From: Chara braunii
Taxonomy: Eukaryota > Streptophyta > Charophyceae > Charales > Characeae
Length of the DNA stretch: 39,222 bases
Assembly (NCBI GenBank): GCA_003427395.1
Contig: BFEA01000823.1
Location: 7,582 to 46,803 of the forward strand
Direction of reading: 5' to 3'
Positions 1 to 10,979 of the stretch are shown piece after piece. The notes beneath the pieces were generated by a model that saw only the letters and a list, made by a program, of their open reading frames with translations, was not told the DNA's origin and did not search any database. How positions within the stretch are numbered: the stretch's first letter is position 1; every line of letters starts with the position of its first letter. A program made the position numbers and the translations under genes.

Positions 1-78
<78 letters not shown>
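1..78. repeat. (GA)n microsatellite
   Basis: Uninterrupted GA dinucleotide run at the very start of the window. A shorter GA-rich stretch recurs at about 229-258. It has no coding meaning and may have ended the contig or read. Confidence 0.97.
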
Positions 79-81
<3 letters not shown>

Positions 82-298
82 AGGGAAGAGAGGGGTGCAA
101 GAGCACGAGCTCGAGCGCAAAGATGCGTGTACCCGGACGCAGGGATGTCCAGATTCGCACCGTTGGAGGTGCATGAATGTTGCCCCTGTCGAGTCTAGAT
201 TCGTGCACGACACAGATGCGCGGGTGTAGGAGAGAGAGAGAGGGAGCGAGAGGGAGAGCTCCCGAGCACTAGATGCAAGAAGCACAAGATAGGGGCAC

Positions 299-552
299 GC
301 GCGCGAATGGATGAAGAGACTCCCACCCATCTATCATCTCGCTAAACTACAACTAAAGGGACGGGCTTGGAGGTATCGGCTGGGAACGAACCCACAATTA
401 ATGGATTATTGAGACTCCCACTGTCCCTATCTGCCATCCCACGAAAGCGCACCAAGAAAACGGGCCAAACGCGCGGGAATGGATAAACGAGGGTCCTACT
501 TTCTCTATCTACCTTCCTGTGAAACGACAACTAAGGAAACGAACTTGCATGC
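299..552. repeat. ~85-bp degenerate tandem repeat, three units
   Basis: Three diverged units start near 306, 400 and 478, each marked by AATGGAT followed by a pyrimidine-rich TCTATC stretch and an ACAACTAA/ACCAAGAA-type segment. The period varies from about 78 to 94 bp. The rest of 79-840 shows no convincing gene, and the short minus-strand ORFs there have no recognisable domain. Confidence 0.6.
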
Positions 553-865
553 CTGTTGAGCTGGACTGCAACTTGACTCCGCGGAGTGACTCGAGTGGTG
601 TGGGATGAGCAGATGGGGGAATCCGACCGCTCAATCAAGACAAACCATTGGTATGGTTCCGACGGATGCCGACGCATTGTGGTTACTACTCGGTGATCCG
701 CATGTCAAAGCAAACCTGACTGTGCAATTGGAATAGGGAACCAGACACAACAATGGTAGATAACAGTGGGCATCAACGGGATACGTAAACCGTAAGTCAC
801 AGTAATGCTGCCAACGGCAGACTGCAGATAGCAAAGAGGAATTGCAGTCATCAGATTGGACTGGA

Positions 866-1327
866 GGGACCCGGATCAGACCAGACCGGCCCGAACCAGA
901 TCAGAACGGACCAGACCAGAGGAAACTAGAACAGACCGGATTCAGAACAGAACAGACAAGACAGGGTCAAGAACAGATCAGACCAGACGAAACCGGAACG
1001 GACCGGACTCGGAACAGATCGGACAAGACTGGGCTGAGAACAGATAGGACTAGACGAAACCAGATCAGATCGGACTCAGAACAGACAAGATCGGGTTGAG
1101 ACCAGATCAGACCGGGACCAGATCAGAACAAACCTGGCCTAAAGAGGAACAGAACAGACCAAGGCCGAAACATAACAGACCAGACGGGCCCCGGAACGGA
1201 CAGACCAGACTGCATCAAGTCAGACCGAACCAGCCTAGACCAGGTCAGATCAGACCAAATCAGACCAGGCACGACCAGACCACCCAAAATCAGGCCAGAT
1301 CAGACCAGAGAGATCAGACAACAGAAG
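866..1327. repeat. GAYCA pentanucleotide satellite
   Basis: About 460 bp built from degenerate pentamers (GACCA, GATCA, GAACA, GGACC). Because 5 is not a multiple of 3, all three forward frames read as similar R/P/D/Q/T-rich peptides. That explains the apparent ORFs at 842-1099 and 1096-1335, which should not be taken as genes. Confidence 0.85.
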
Positions 1328-1329
1328 TG

Positions 1330-2720
1330 CTTTAACAAGAATCGTGGAACAGACGGGACCAGCATCAACGACAACCTTTGATCGTGGAGCCCGGCAAAGA
1401 AACCCGCCACGTTCAGTCTCAAGACAAATTGGATCCCGGGACTAGCGTCAGGGGGGTTGCCTTGGGATAGGGTGGTAGCGCGTCTGCGCCGAACTTTATT
1501 GACGGAATAAAACAATTTCCTCGTTCAAACTGCAGTTTTGTGAGTGGTCCGGTTCAGGTCTAGGATTCATATATGACACAGTGGTGGATTTTGCAGGTTA
1601 CAAGAGCCCCGACCAACCCTCCCGCGGGTGACAGACGCGGCGCGAGGTATAGGATTGGGTTGGCGTGCCGACAAACCCCTTCTACAGGTCGACAACGCGC
1701 TTTGAGGGTTAATCTCTCGACGCTGGACAACCGCCAAGCGAGGTTGAGAACCACACTCTTTTCTGCACCCTGCGGAGAGTGGGTGGTACACAAGTTCATA
1801 CCTGTTGTGGCAGTTGTCTCTTATCGCCCTAGAGACCAGCTCCCTTATGTAGGGTCTGAAGATAAGTCAAGGGGTTTGACTTTGACGGCTGCCACGAACT
1901 ACAACGTCCAAGTATAAAATTTTAAAAAGCTAAGGATAAAAGAGAGTCTTCCTTTTCTCTCAAGTCATAATTCTGGTTAACCCTTGCGCACGATCACAGT
2001 AAGCCGCGCGCATACCCAAGACACATATAAATATACACATAAGGTTTATTTATATAGGACGATCACTTCTCACAGTCACAGTGGGACTCCTCTCAACCAT
2101 ATATGTATGTAATCGCAGACAGTCACATCCAGAGTCCGAACCACAAACATACATGCAATCACATCAAAGATTCAACAAAAGTCCACGCACTACACGCGGT
2201 CAACTTCAACCATTTTCTATGCTCATACCCCTTGCTTTAACCATACAAACCTCACTTTTGTGCAACTCCCCAAAATAAATACTCAGTACTTTTGTTAAAT
2301 GGTCATTCAATAAAGTCCGGGTGAAAACACAATGAAATAATTCAAACCATAGGGCTAAAGCCTTTAGGTTGAGTGACAAGAGTGGATTGGAGTTGAATCG
2401 GTAATCGACTATTCGGCAACCGGCGTGTTATCAATGATAACATAAAATTGTCCTTGTAGGATCACCTGAATCTAGTCCAGATCCTTAATCAATCGATCGA
2501 GAAGACCTGTAATACAAGAAAGGTCAATCCGCAAGCTAAAATCATAAGTGTACGGAGAATACAACTCCATAACAGATTCTCACCCAAGATCCTTCTAATT
2601 GACTAAGCCTAGATCTACCTTTAAGCAGCGCCCAAAGCAAAGGTAGACCCTGGCATAATCTCCCCTATACAGAGTGGATCGCCAGAATCCCCACCTGTCA
2701 AAATATAATCTATCTCCTTT
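1330..2720. other. Non-coding stretch, no recognised feature
   Basis: About 1.4 kb, becoming A/T-rich after 1910, with TATA-like tracts near 2020-2055. The longest ORF (1573-1917, plus) has no domain I recognise and overlaps opposite-strand ORFs of similar length, as expected of random sequence. It could be the flank or untranslated part of the LTR-like block that follows, but I see no terminal repeats or primer-binding site. Confidence 0.5.
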
Positions 2721-2732
2721 CAACTAAAAAAA

Positions 2733-3126
2733 ATTCGGCAGCGCTTCCCGTAGGAAAGGTGTCTTTTCAGAATTTATATCAGTCCGAATATGAAAACAGA
2801 AATAGCCTTTAACTTTCCAAAGCCCAATTTTGTCTAACTCCCTGAATTAGCAAAAATTTTGGCAGCATTCCCTTTAGAAAAGGAGACTTTCCAATTTTTT
2901 ACTAACCCATATATGAATTTTAGACAAGTTGAACTTTGAAAAATCAGAATTTGACTAACTCCTTGGATATGCAGAAATTTCGGTAGCACTTCACGTAGAG
3001 AAAGTAGCTTACCAAAATTTATACAAAGCCGAGTATAATAAAAGATCCCAGAAAATGTGAGAATTAATCTAAGTAAAAAAACTTAGCTCAGAAAATGCAG
3101 GAATTTTAACTAACTCCTATAACTCT
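2733..3126. repeat. ~120-bp tandem repeat with CGGCAGC marker
   Basis: Three units are anchored by TTCGGCAGC (2734), TTTGGCAGC (about 2858) and TTCGGTAGC (about 2978). Each is followed by a TTCCC/TTCAC-GTAG-AAAG segment and later by TAACTCC with A/T-rich spacers; a fourth TAACTCC lies near 3111. The spacing is about 120-124 bp. Similar short GGCAG-CTCCCC-like motifs occur, as I recall, in long terminal repeats of plant Tekay-type chromoviruses, but I cannot test homology here. Confidence 0.65.
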
Positions 3127-3317
3127 AGCACGTGGCGAGCGACTAAAGCAACTACCTATCAAACTGAAACTCAGACCAAGTAGTAGTCTCACTCAGTCAC
3201 ATGCAGGCCAAATCACAAAGGTAAGTACTCTCACCATCCCCAAGTCAACTTAGCAAACAATAGTTCATAGCCTTTCAATGTTTTAGCCCTTTGTACCCAG
3301 CTTACATAAGGCGTGAA

Positions 3318-4219
3318 GTCAGACCATCCAATCTTATGGAACATGCTTGACTCAACCATTAAGTATACACGAACAGGTTGCACAACTACTTCTCTCTTCC
3401 TTTGGGCACATGGCTAAACCATTCATCTTAGAAACAATGCTTAGTCGGCTTGAACTGTTTAATACCCAAGTTATATATACCTCTCTTAACTCAATGTTCA
3501 AAAGTTGAGCATATGACTGAGTCATTCATCTTAGAAACAAAGCTCAGCCTGCCCAAAGTTACCCTCAATTATATTCCTAATTATACTCTCTTCAAGTTTA
3601 TGATAAATTATAGTCAGACCACCCAATCTTATGGAACCCTGTCTGAACAGCCTGTTCTTAAATAGAATAGTAAAAATATATAGTCAAATTATAACCTTTT
3701 TGGGTTCCAACATGTGCGAGGCATTGGGTCAGGCCATCCAATCTTATGGAACATGTCTGGTCCTCCGCCGGGTTCATTTCTCTTTGATCCATGTGTGTGC
3801 ACATGAGTCCAAAGCCATCCAATCTTATGGAACATGCTTTGTCCTCAACGAAAATTACTCCCTCAGAATAAAACAAACAAAAGAGTTGAGTCATTCATCT
3901 TAGAAACAAAGTTCGACCCCTTTTTCTCATCACAAAAAAAATAGGCAGAGCACCCTGAGTTAAACCTAGAGGTTGTTCAGAAACCACCCAGAAATAAACG
4001 GCGACCAGACCATTCATCTTAGAAACAAAGTCTGGTCCTCAAGCTTGCATAACCAACCCCACAAAATAAACAGTCAGGTCATTCATCTTAGAAACAATGC
4101 CTGACACAATTAAAGAAACACAGCAACCAAGTCATTCGTCTTAGAAACAATGCTTGGTCCTTCAGAAAACAAAACAAAACACAGCAGTCAGACCATTCAT
4201 CTTAGAAACAATGCCTGAC
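3318..4219 (+). repeat. Array of 11 hairpins with conserved loops and differing stems
   Basis: Eleven copies share one of two related cores: CATTCATCTTAGAAACAA (seven copies) or CATCCAATCTTATGGAACAT (four copies, one diverged). Each core is bracketed by short arms that differ between copies yet pair within a copy. Examples are CTGAG/CTCAG (3517, 3543), TCAGAC/GTCTGA (3614, 3641), CAAAGC/GCTTTG (3810, 3836), GACCAGAC/GTCTGGTC (4003, 4030), GTCAGG/CCTGAC (4073, 4100) and ACCAAG/CTTGGT (4126, 4153). Many class I copies also allow an inner CATT/AATG pairing. Starts are 53-118 bp apart, with A-rich, unrelated spacers. The pattern implies a folded RNA or DNA element, perhaps in a retroelement LTR or UTR. 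There is no associated ORF. Confidence 0.85.
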
Positions 4220-4229
4220 CCCATAAGTC

Positions 4230-5880
4230 TCGTTTAAGCGCAAGCAAAGCTGTCTTCCTCCCAACCTTCCCCCTGATGCAACCCTTTGTACAATCTGCTT
4301 TCAGACAAACAAAGAAACTGAAACTGCCATTATACATATGTTCCTTTACTTAGAATGATTTGTGTCCTAAAGATCAAACCCAAAGTCAAAGTATAACTGC
4401 ATGCAGTATACTCAATCAACTCATAAGAGTGATACAGATAGGGGATATAATTTGGGTTTATAGAGGGAGAGCAATGGTCACCTTTCAGTTCCCTGCCTCC
4501 AGAACTCCTCCTGAGTTCCGGCAGAGCTCCCGCAATCGGTGGGGTGACCTCCCACGTAGGCCTTGCTGCGGTCCTACGGGTTGCAATCCCGCCTGTCGCC
4601 TTCCTCTCAGAACAGGATTAGACTGAGAGTTAGAAGGGTAGAAGGAGGGGTTTCAGACGCTGGAGATACAAGAAAGAGACCGACTCAACTCCCAGGAGAG
4701 GGCCTTGATACCTTCAATCGCCTGACGGCCCCGCAATGGCAGCCAGAATACGTAGCCGTGGAACGGACCGAAGTCAAACTGTTAAGAATTGACCCTTCTG
4801 ACGACCCTTCAATTCGCGATGGTAACCCCCTCTACAAAGCCTAACCCCCCTTTTTCCAACTCATTGTGTTGTCGGCCTTTGACCGGTCTGCCGCTACGTT
4901 GCCTGAAAAGTTGCTCTTCGATGGTTAAACCAGTTCGCTCAGCATTGATGCACAACAGCAATGTCTAGTAACCATACTCAGCAAAGTCCAGCACTTTGCT
5001 GCAATCGCACAGAACTCAAATGCAGTGGCAATGGCAGTAAACGTTAATGCGTCAGCGTGTTCAACAATGTGTGCAGCAACGAAAGACACCGTAGCAACAC
5101 ACCACATCAACCAGCCCAAGCCCGGGCGGTCGTGCGCAATCAACACAATCGCTGCCTCCTCCCACCTGATGAGCCACGAACAACTTCAACGCAGTACAAC
5201 CCGTGGCAGGGGCAACAGCGGGGCACATGGCACCAGCAGTCAGGCAACCAACCCACAGGCGCACAAGCATCAACCACGGCAGCCACTACAGCGAAGCAGC
5301 AAAGCATATGGCAATAGCAGCAACACGGCTACACCGCACAATACGCACATCACTCTGCAAAGAATCTCATGTGAAGTAAAAGGGGACACGAGCAGCAGTG
5401 CAGCGGCAGAGCCCGGTCAAGGACGTCCACATTTCCAACACGGGGTAAATCATCACATGGCCATCCCACATCATGATTAGACCCCGCAGACTGCTGTCCA
5501 CTGAGCCAGGGGTTGTCGCTACCTACAGGCAACACAGACATCCCGAACCGAGCGGCCCCCTACCAGGTAAGTCTCCAACCTCATTGCCTCGCCCCCCCCC
5601 GCACTTCTTCTGTCATTAAGCCGGACAAAAATCGACTGTATCTCCCGCAAGAAACGGGAGAGATTCACCCCCCTTTTGTGCGCAGCCTCTTCACCTCGAA
5701 CTGTCGAATCCACCACCTTAGTCCCAGTTCCGCCTTCAGCTACCCACTCGTCCGTCCGCGGAACTCCAAGCCGAAATTTGAGAGTTGCGGCCTTTCGCTG
5801 TTAAGCAAAATCAGAACGAATCTTCCGCTAAAACGTGGAAAAGTTCATTCTGGTCCTGCTTCTCTTCCCTCACGCGCAGC
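4230..5880. other. Non-coding or unrecognised C-rich region
   Basis: Several overlapping ORFs occur here (4360-4626, 4563-4844, 5025-5480, 5057-5317 and 5513-5902, plus strand). The 5025-5480 and 5057-5317 frames read as A/T/H/Q/S-rich low-complexity peptide. They could be the decayed linker of a retroelement gag, but no CCHC knuckle, protease or other motif is visible. I assign no product. Confidence 0.4.
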
Positions 5881-5979
5881 CTATTCCCCGACTAACTCCT
5901 AATTTACTAACCCATTTCCAAAGCTGACATCACCCTTACGTTCGCCCCAACCTTAAAGTGTTGAGATGCCATCCTCCCT

Positions 5980-6005
5980 CACTCGATTCTATCAAGAATC
6001 GAGTG
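5980..6005. other. Perfect 11-bp hairpin, CTCGATTCT arms
   Basis: An ACTCGATTCT arm, an ATCA loop and an AGAATCGAGT arm pair perfectly, with one further outer C-G pair. A related hairpin lies about 330 bp downstream at 6312-6332 in a similar CCCTC context. Confidence 0.75.
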
Positions 6006-6311
6006 AAATCTCGATTTCTCTATCACCATCACTTCTTTTTCCGCCATATCCTCTCTTCACGCACCTCTACTCCTTACTGACTCCAATTCCACTTACTCCC
6101 TCCCTAATTTGACTTCTCAATCATGTTCGCCCCGGCCTAAAACCTCCGGAACGGGTCTTGGTTCGTCGAAAACGGTCAAGAAATTACGGACTCATCACAT
6201 TTTCACCCTTCCTCTTCGTTGCTCTCCGCCATCACTCCGCGCACTGTCTTCTTCACTAACCTCCGTTTTTGCCAACCTTTTCTCTAATCCCGGGGTTGCC
6301 TCTTACCTCCC

Positions 6312-6332
6312 TCGATTCCTTTAAGGATCGAG
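6312..6332. other. Second CTCGAT hairpin
   Basis: CTCGAT-T-CCT, a TTA loop and AGGATCGAG pair with a single bulge. Arm sequence and pyrimidine-rich context resemble the hairpin at 5980-6005, and both follow a GTTCGCCCC-type segment by about 40-190 bp. It may mark a degenerate ~330-bp duplication. Confidence 0.65.
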
Positions 6333-6339
6333 AGAGCTA

Positions 6340-8416
6340 GGCCATACTGGCTGCGTCCGACTTGCTTCCGCCATCTCCAGTTCAATCTGTACCTGGCGCG
6401 ATTTAGAGTCCAGGTTCACTCATTTCTCCACACTACCTCTGTACTCCCTATCCTACCACTTCGCCCTCTCGCTCGCCTCCACCGGCTTCTTCACTCCCCA
6501 GCGCTCCGCTCTTCTACGCTATTAGTATCCAACACCCCTCCTCGCCTAAGCTCGCCATGTCCCCGTTGCCTCCCTGCCAACTGCCTGTCCGCCTTGCCTC
6601 ACCATGCTCCTTTCCCCATCTCTGCGCCCTGCCCTTATTTGCACGCCTTCGGCGCTACGTGCAGTCGAGGTTCATCCCCCCCTCCTCTGAGCCTTCGTCT
6701 CCCCGCTCGTCTTCTGCATCGTTGTCGCTCCGCCCTCTATCGCTCAGCGCTGCCCGGCCAGCCCCGCTAGCACTCCGCAGGCACCCCACACAACCTCCCG
6801 TCCGGGTACACCCCACTGGGCACGCCTCCCCTTGCCGCCCCGTCACTTTTCACTAGTGCTCGTCGCCCGCTGCTCTACCGCTCGGCCCGCTGCTGCACCT
6901 CGCTGCCCGGCCGAACCCACCGCCCGTTACTCCTCTGCTCAACGCAGCCCGGTGCGGCTCACTGCGCTAGAGCAAACACCGCCCTGCCGAGCCCAACTAC
7001 AGCACCCCGATGGTGTCTGAGAGAAACACCGGCGGAACCAGCTATTAGGCGGTTCGATTAGTCTTCCGTCCCTATATTGGAGTCCGTCGTGCGACTCACA
7101 CGGTGCTGCTACGGGCCTCCACCGAGTTTACCCTGGCCCGTTCCTCTTAGGCGAGGCTCCCTACCCCCTCGGACTCCCAGCGGGCAAGCCCCACACATTC
7201 TGTCGAACATTGTGTCGCAGGCGTCGACCTGTTACAGGCCTAGGCACGGGTCTGAATGGGCCTGGCCCGGTCCTGGTGGTAGTAGCAAATGTCGGTCTGA
7301 GATTTCACAACCCGGGATAAAAAGAATTCCGTGGGTGCAGTCCAAACAGTGCGCCCCGGTGTGCTCTTTCACAGTGCCCTGCGCCGCTCCACCCAAGCAC
7401 AACCCGCTCCTCTTCGGGTCCCGGCGGGCGTGCTCACACTCGAGCCTCTTACGGCAAGTAGCGGTTTGCAGGCCGTGCGCCCGTAGCCAAGTGGGGAAAG
7501 CCACGGCCACGGGCCCCACCACTCCTACGCACGGACGAAAATAAAGAAGGCTCATCGGTGTCCCAAACACACCGAAATCCCCATATCCATCAAATCAAGG
7601 CACGCGCTTAAGGTCCTCGACTGTCGTGATGGCTTCTTGACCCGTCATCACGTCTAAGTCAAAGAACGCCGGAGCAGAATAAGGATACGATAGTAAAATA
7701 AAAATATTTATGACTTTTTAACTGCCAGCACCGCTCCGACGCCGCCGACGGCGAAACCAAGGGTGATAGCCCCGCCGGGCCCCTCGCGCCACTCTAATGC
7801 TCCCGCACCATCGCCGCTCGACCTCGATCCCTGAATCTCCTTGACGAAAGTCCGATACTGTAACCAATAGCGCTAGGCCCAAGGCTGGGTCTAGTTCTGA
7901 CGGAAGCCTAAATAAACGGACACCACGCGACGCGCCAATCTACCGAGACGTTTTAACCCCTCACATCGGCCTATCGACCAAACTGTCGACCGCCAACCTC
8001 CGCGCCCACCGCGCGACTATACTGAATCATGCCGCCGTCGATGTCGTCCTCCGTATGCACGCGCAAGTCACAAGTAAATGCACCAATCAAAAAAATAAAA
8101 CCTTTCTAATCCTAGTTTAATCAGTAATAAATAAAAAAAATCATGGCCGGCGATTACGCCGACTCTTCAATCATCAACAAAAAAGGATCACGCGTGCCTC
8201 AAGTCTGCGCGCCCACACACTCTTTGTTTTAGTCAACCATCAGTCGCGCGACTCATGCGGTATACTTCAATTTTTAAATTTAGACTTATTTTATGTCGCT
8301 TGCAAAAACCAGGGCGGATACCATTGTAAGGGTATTCGCACCGACACCGCTCACCCAATTGGATGCGGACAACACAGCTTACCCGTGACACATCGGTTTT
8401 CGACCAACTCACGACT
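6340..8416. other. GC-rich non-coding region
   Basis: About 2 kb, strongly C-biased to 7020 and more balanced after 7650. ORFs at 6557-6856, 7077-7544 (plus) and 7232-7570 (minus) are R/P/S-rich with no recognisable domain, and plus and minus ORFs overlap at similar length. A hairpin with CGTGATG/CATCACG arms lies at about 7632-7651. I see no tRNA, rRNA or protein homology. Confidence 0.4.
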
Positions 8417-8448
8417 ATAATAAAATAAATAAATAAATAAATAAAATA
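8417..8448. repeat. (AAAT)n microsatellite
   Basis: Run of AAAT/TAAA tetranucleotides in A/T-rich sequence. Confidence 0.9.
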
Positions 8449-8779
8449 TGAAAGGCATATATGCAAGGAATATGAGTGAGAATGATATATTGAAAGTCAA
8501 GCTGCAAAATCACACACGTGTCAAAGTAGTTACGTACAAGTAGAGAGCACAAATGCACCGAGATTCAATCCAAATATGAGCAATACAATAAGCTCTTTAG
8601 CCAATGTTCAAGCCCCCAGGCCACACCAACACAGTATCCAATGTAGCTCCTCTCTGTCTAGCGCCCCTCACCCAACCTACACTACTTGCCTATCCTTCTA
8701 CATTCGTATTCACGCAACATGCTCACTTCGACTTTGAAGACCAATGTGCATGACATCAATACCATAGTCGACCTTTCAC

Positions 8780-9480
8780 ACACCAGGTACGTATCTCTTT
8801 CTTTCTTTCTCTTTATCTCGCTTTTTGTCTCACTCTCGGTGTATGTGTCTTTCTCCGTGTGTGTCACAATGCACTATGTATCTCTGTGTATGTCACATTG
8901 GTTATGTGTCTTTTTCACTATCGCTGAGTGCGTCACCACGTTGCTGTGTATCTGTGTCATCGTGCACTTTGTATCTGTGTAGCTCACTGTGTGTGTCACA
9001 GTGTCACCGTCTGTTCCATTGTGTCTGTGTGTCACAGTGTCTGTATTTGTTTCACTGTGTATGCGTGTGTTTCACTCTGTTCGTGTCTGTCCCACTGTGT
9101 ATGCGTGTGTTTCACTGTGTCCTTTTCACTGTGACTATGTTTTTCACTGTGTATGTGTGTGTTTCACTGTGCACGTGTCTGCCACACAGTGTCTACATAT
9201 GTTCCGTTTGTCTGTCCAATCTGTATTTGTCTGTTTGTATGTTTGTCTGTCTGTCTGTCGGTTTGTGTCTGTCTGACTGTTAGTCTGTGTCTGTCTGACC
9301 GTCTGACTGTTTGCATCTGCCTATCTGTCCTCTCTCTTTATTCCTCTTTCTCTCTCTCCCTTTTCTCTCTCTCCCTCTACGCATCCTTCCAGGTTCTTCC
9401 TCTTACTCTATCTCTTCCACCTCCTCCCCTTCTTCTTCTTCTTCTTTTTCTGTGTATTTCCTCCTTCCTTCCAAATAATA
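8780..9480. repeat. TGTGTTTCAC and TCTG minisatellite block
   Basis: From about 8780 the sequence is TC-rich. From about 8960 to 9190 it repeats variants of CACTGTGTATGCGTGTGTTT. From about 9215 it becomes TCTG/TTTG tetramers, then a CT-rich tract with (CTT)n at about 9427-9449. Long C/V/S-rich ORFs in several frames are by-products of the repeat. The block ends at the 5' edge of the Ty3 remnant and may have been involved in its truncation. Confidence 0.85.
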
Positions 9481-9610
9481 AGGTTCAATGAGCTTCACAC
9501 AACACCCCCCAACGGCAACAACAGAGAGCATTCTGATCAAGCAGTTCACCAGACCTTTCAATCGGCAGGAACGACGGCGGTGTGTACAAAGGGCAGGAAA
9601 GTTCAATCAC

Positions 9611-10249
9611 AAGAAGGACGATACTCTTCGTCTCTGTATCGACTACCGCGGTCTCAACCACTACACGGTCAAAAACAGTTATCCCATGCCCCGCGTGGAT
9701 GACCTGTTTGACCTCCTTGTTGGCCACCATTTCTTCACGAAGATCGATCTTCGTAGCGGATATCACCAGATCCGCATAGCCGAGGAGGACCAGCCCAAGA
9801 CCGCTTTCTATTCTCGTTTCGAGCACTACAAGTTCACCGTTATGCCTTTCGGTCTTCATAATGCCTCGACTACTTTCCAAACGGTTATGAACACGATGTT
9901 CCAAGACCTTCTTGAGAACTCTGTTCTAGTCTATATTGACGACATCCTGATCTACAGTCGCACCCTAGAGGATCACCTGACCCATTTTCGCACTGTCCTG
10001 CAGCGATTACGCGACCACGGGTTTTATGCGAAACTTTTCAAATGCAGCTTTGCTCAACCCAAAGTCGACTTCCTCGGGCATGAGTTATCCGAGCACAGCC
10101 TCCACATGGACGACTCGAAGATCCAGACCATCGTCGATTGGCCTACCACTACATCCCTCCCCGCCTTGCGTAGTTTTCTTGGTTTGACCAACTACTATGG
10201 TCCTTTTCTCAAAAACTACGCACAGTATTCTTTTCAGGTTACCCTCTGA
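9611..10249 (+). pseudogene. Ty3 reverse transcriptase domain
   Basis: The frame from 9488 reads as RT from residue 42 on: KKDDTLRLCIDYRGLN, then FTKIDLRSGYHQI (motif A), VMPFGLHNA (motif B), the YIDD catalytic box at 9932-9943, then FLGHELS and the WP-RSFLGLTNYY connection segment. The first ~40 residues (9488-9610) do not match the family, so the element begins abruptly just upstream of the first RT motif. The catalytic aspartates are intact. The frame is lost near 10240, after which frame 1 continues with the thumb/connection segment. Upstream start codons are arbitrary for a polyprotein fragment. Confidence 0.95.
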
Positions 10250-10564
10250 CCCACGGACGTCTACCTTTTCATTGGACCCCAACTCACGAGGATGCCTTCC
10301 GCTCTCTCAAGCGACTTGTCACGTCGTCTCCTGTCTTACACTTACCCGACTACTCGCGTTCATTCATCGTCACCACCGACGCGCCCGACTTCACTATTGG
10401 AGTTGTTCTCTCCCAAATCTACCTAACCCCTTCTACTTCTCCCGATTCCACATAGTTCCGCCTCCCTCGCATTCCTCGCTTCCCTCCTCCACCTCCAGCA
10501 ACTCGGGCTCATCTTGCACCCATCGAGTCCACCCCCTTAGGGGCCCCACCACCTTATATTCCTT
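10240..10564 (+). pseudogene. Ty3 connection and start of RNase H
   Basis: After the frame change near 10240, frame 1 reads a tether with FHWTPTHEDAFRSLK and the RNase H opening FIVTTDAPDFTIGVVLSQ, with its first catalytic Asp at 10378. A Pro/Ser-rich segment of about 45 residues with an in-frame TAG at 10453 follows before the next RNase H block. The Pro-rich segment may be a family-specific insertion or later damage. Confidence 0.8.
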
Positions 10565-10979
10565 ACGTCGCTGATGACGGTACAGTCGAGTCTCGCGATG
10601 GAAAGTGTCAGGTTGCTTATCTATCTCGACAGCTACTTCCCGCTGAGCGTAACTATACTGTCGACGAGCACGAGGTCCTTGCGCTGGTCTACGTTGTTAA
10701 GAAGTGGCGTTATCACTTGCACGGTCACACTCCGTTTTGACGGACAACTCTGTCCTCACCGCCTTCCAGACGAAGCCTAAGCTCACTTCTCGTCAGGTTT
10801 GTTGGTGGCATGACCTCTCAGAGTTCGACTTCACCATCAAGAAGATTTCCGGTGAAAGCAATCGTGGCGCAGATGCCTTATCCCGCCGCCCCGACCTTTA
10901 GTGCGAGGATCGTCAGCTATCTGCTATTTCAGCTCCCACCATCCACCCCGCCTTTCTGGATGAGTACCGTCACGCATCA
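10565..10979 (+). pseudogene. Ty3 RNase H, first copy (damaged)
   Basis: Encodes the typical VAYLSRQLLPAERNYT and EVLALVYVVKKWRYHLHGHT segments. A 4-bp deletion relative to the second copy, near 10735, shifts the frame; the next frame continues with LTDNSVL, DLSEFDFTIKKISGESNRGADALSR and then a stop at about 10900, where the second copy has a CAG codon. Homology to the second copy (11255-11673) begins at an ACGTCG and ends at GCATCA. This copy is contiguous with the RT. Confidence 0.9.

Noticed and set aside
842-1335. R/P/D/Q-rich ORFs that could be repeat proteins
   Set aside because: They are translations of a pentamer satellite in different frames, with no conserved frame.
3318-4219. CRISPR array
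   Set aside because: Spacing is irregular, there are two core types, stems vary between copies, there are no cas genes, and the context is eukaryotic.
5025-5480. Possible gag or Q/T/A-rich host protein
   Set aside because: Low complexity, competing overlapping ORFs, no zinc knuckle or homology that I recognise.
6557-7544. GC-rich ORFs as host genes
   Set aside because: Composition-driven R/P/S-rich frames on both strands, with no domain.
8686-9491. Cys/Val/Ser-rich ORFs upstream of the Ty3 element, possibly membrane or gag proteins
   Set aside because: All frames of the TGTGTTTCAC/TCTG minisatellite give such peptides; no motif is present.
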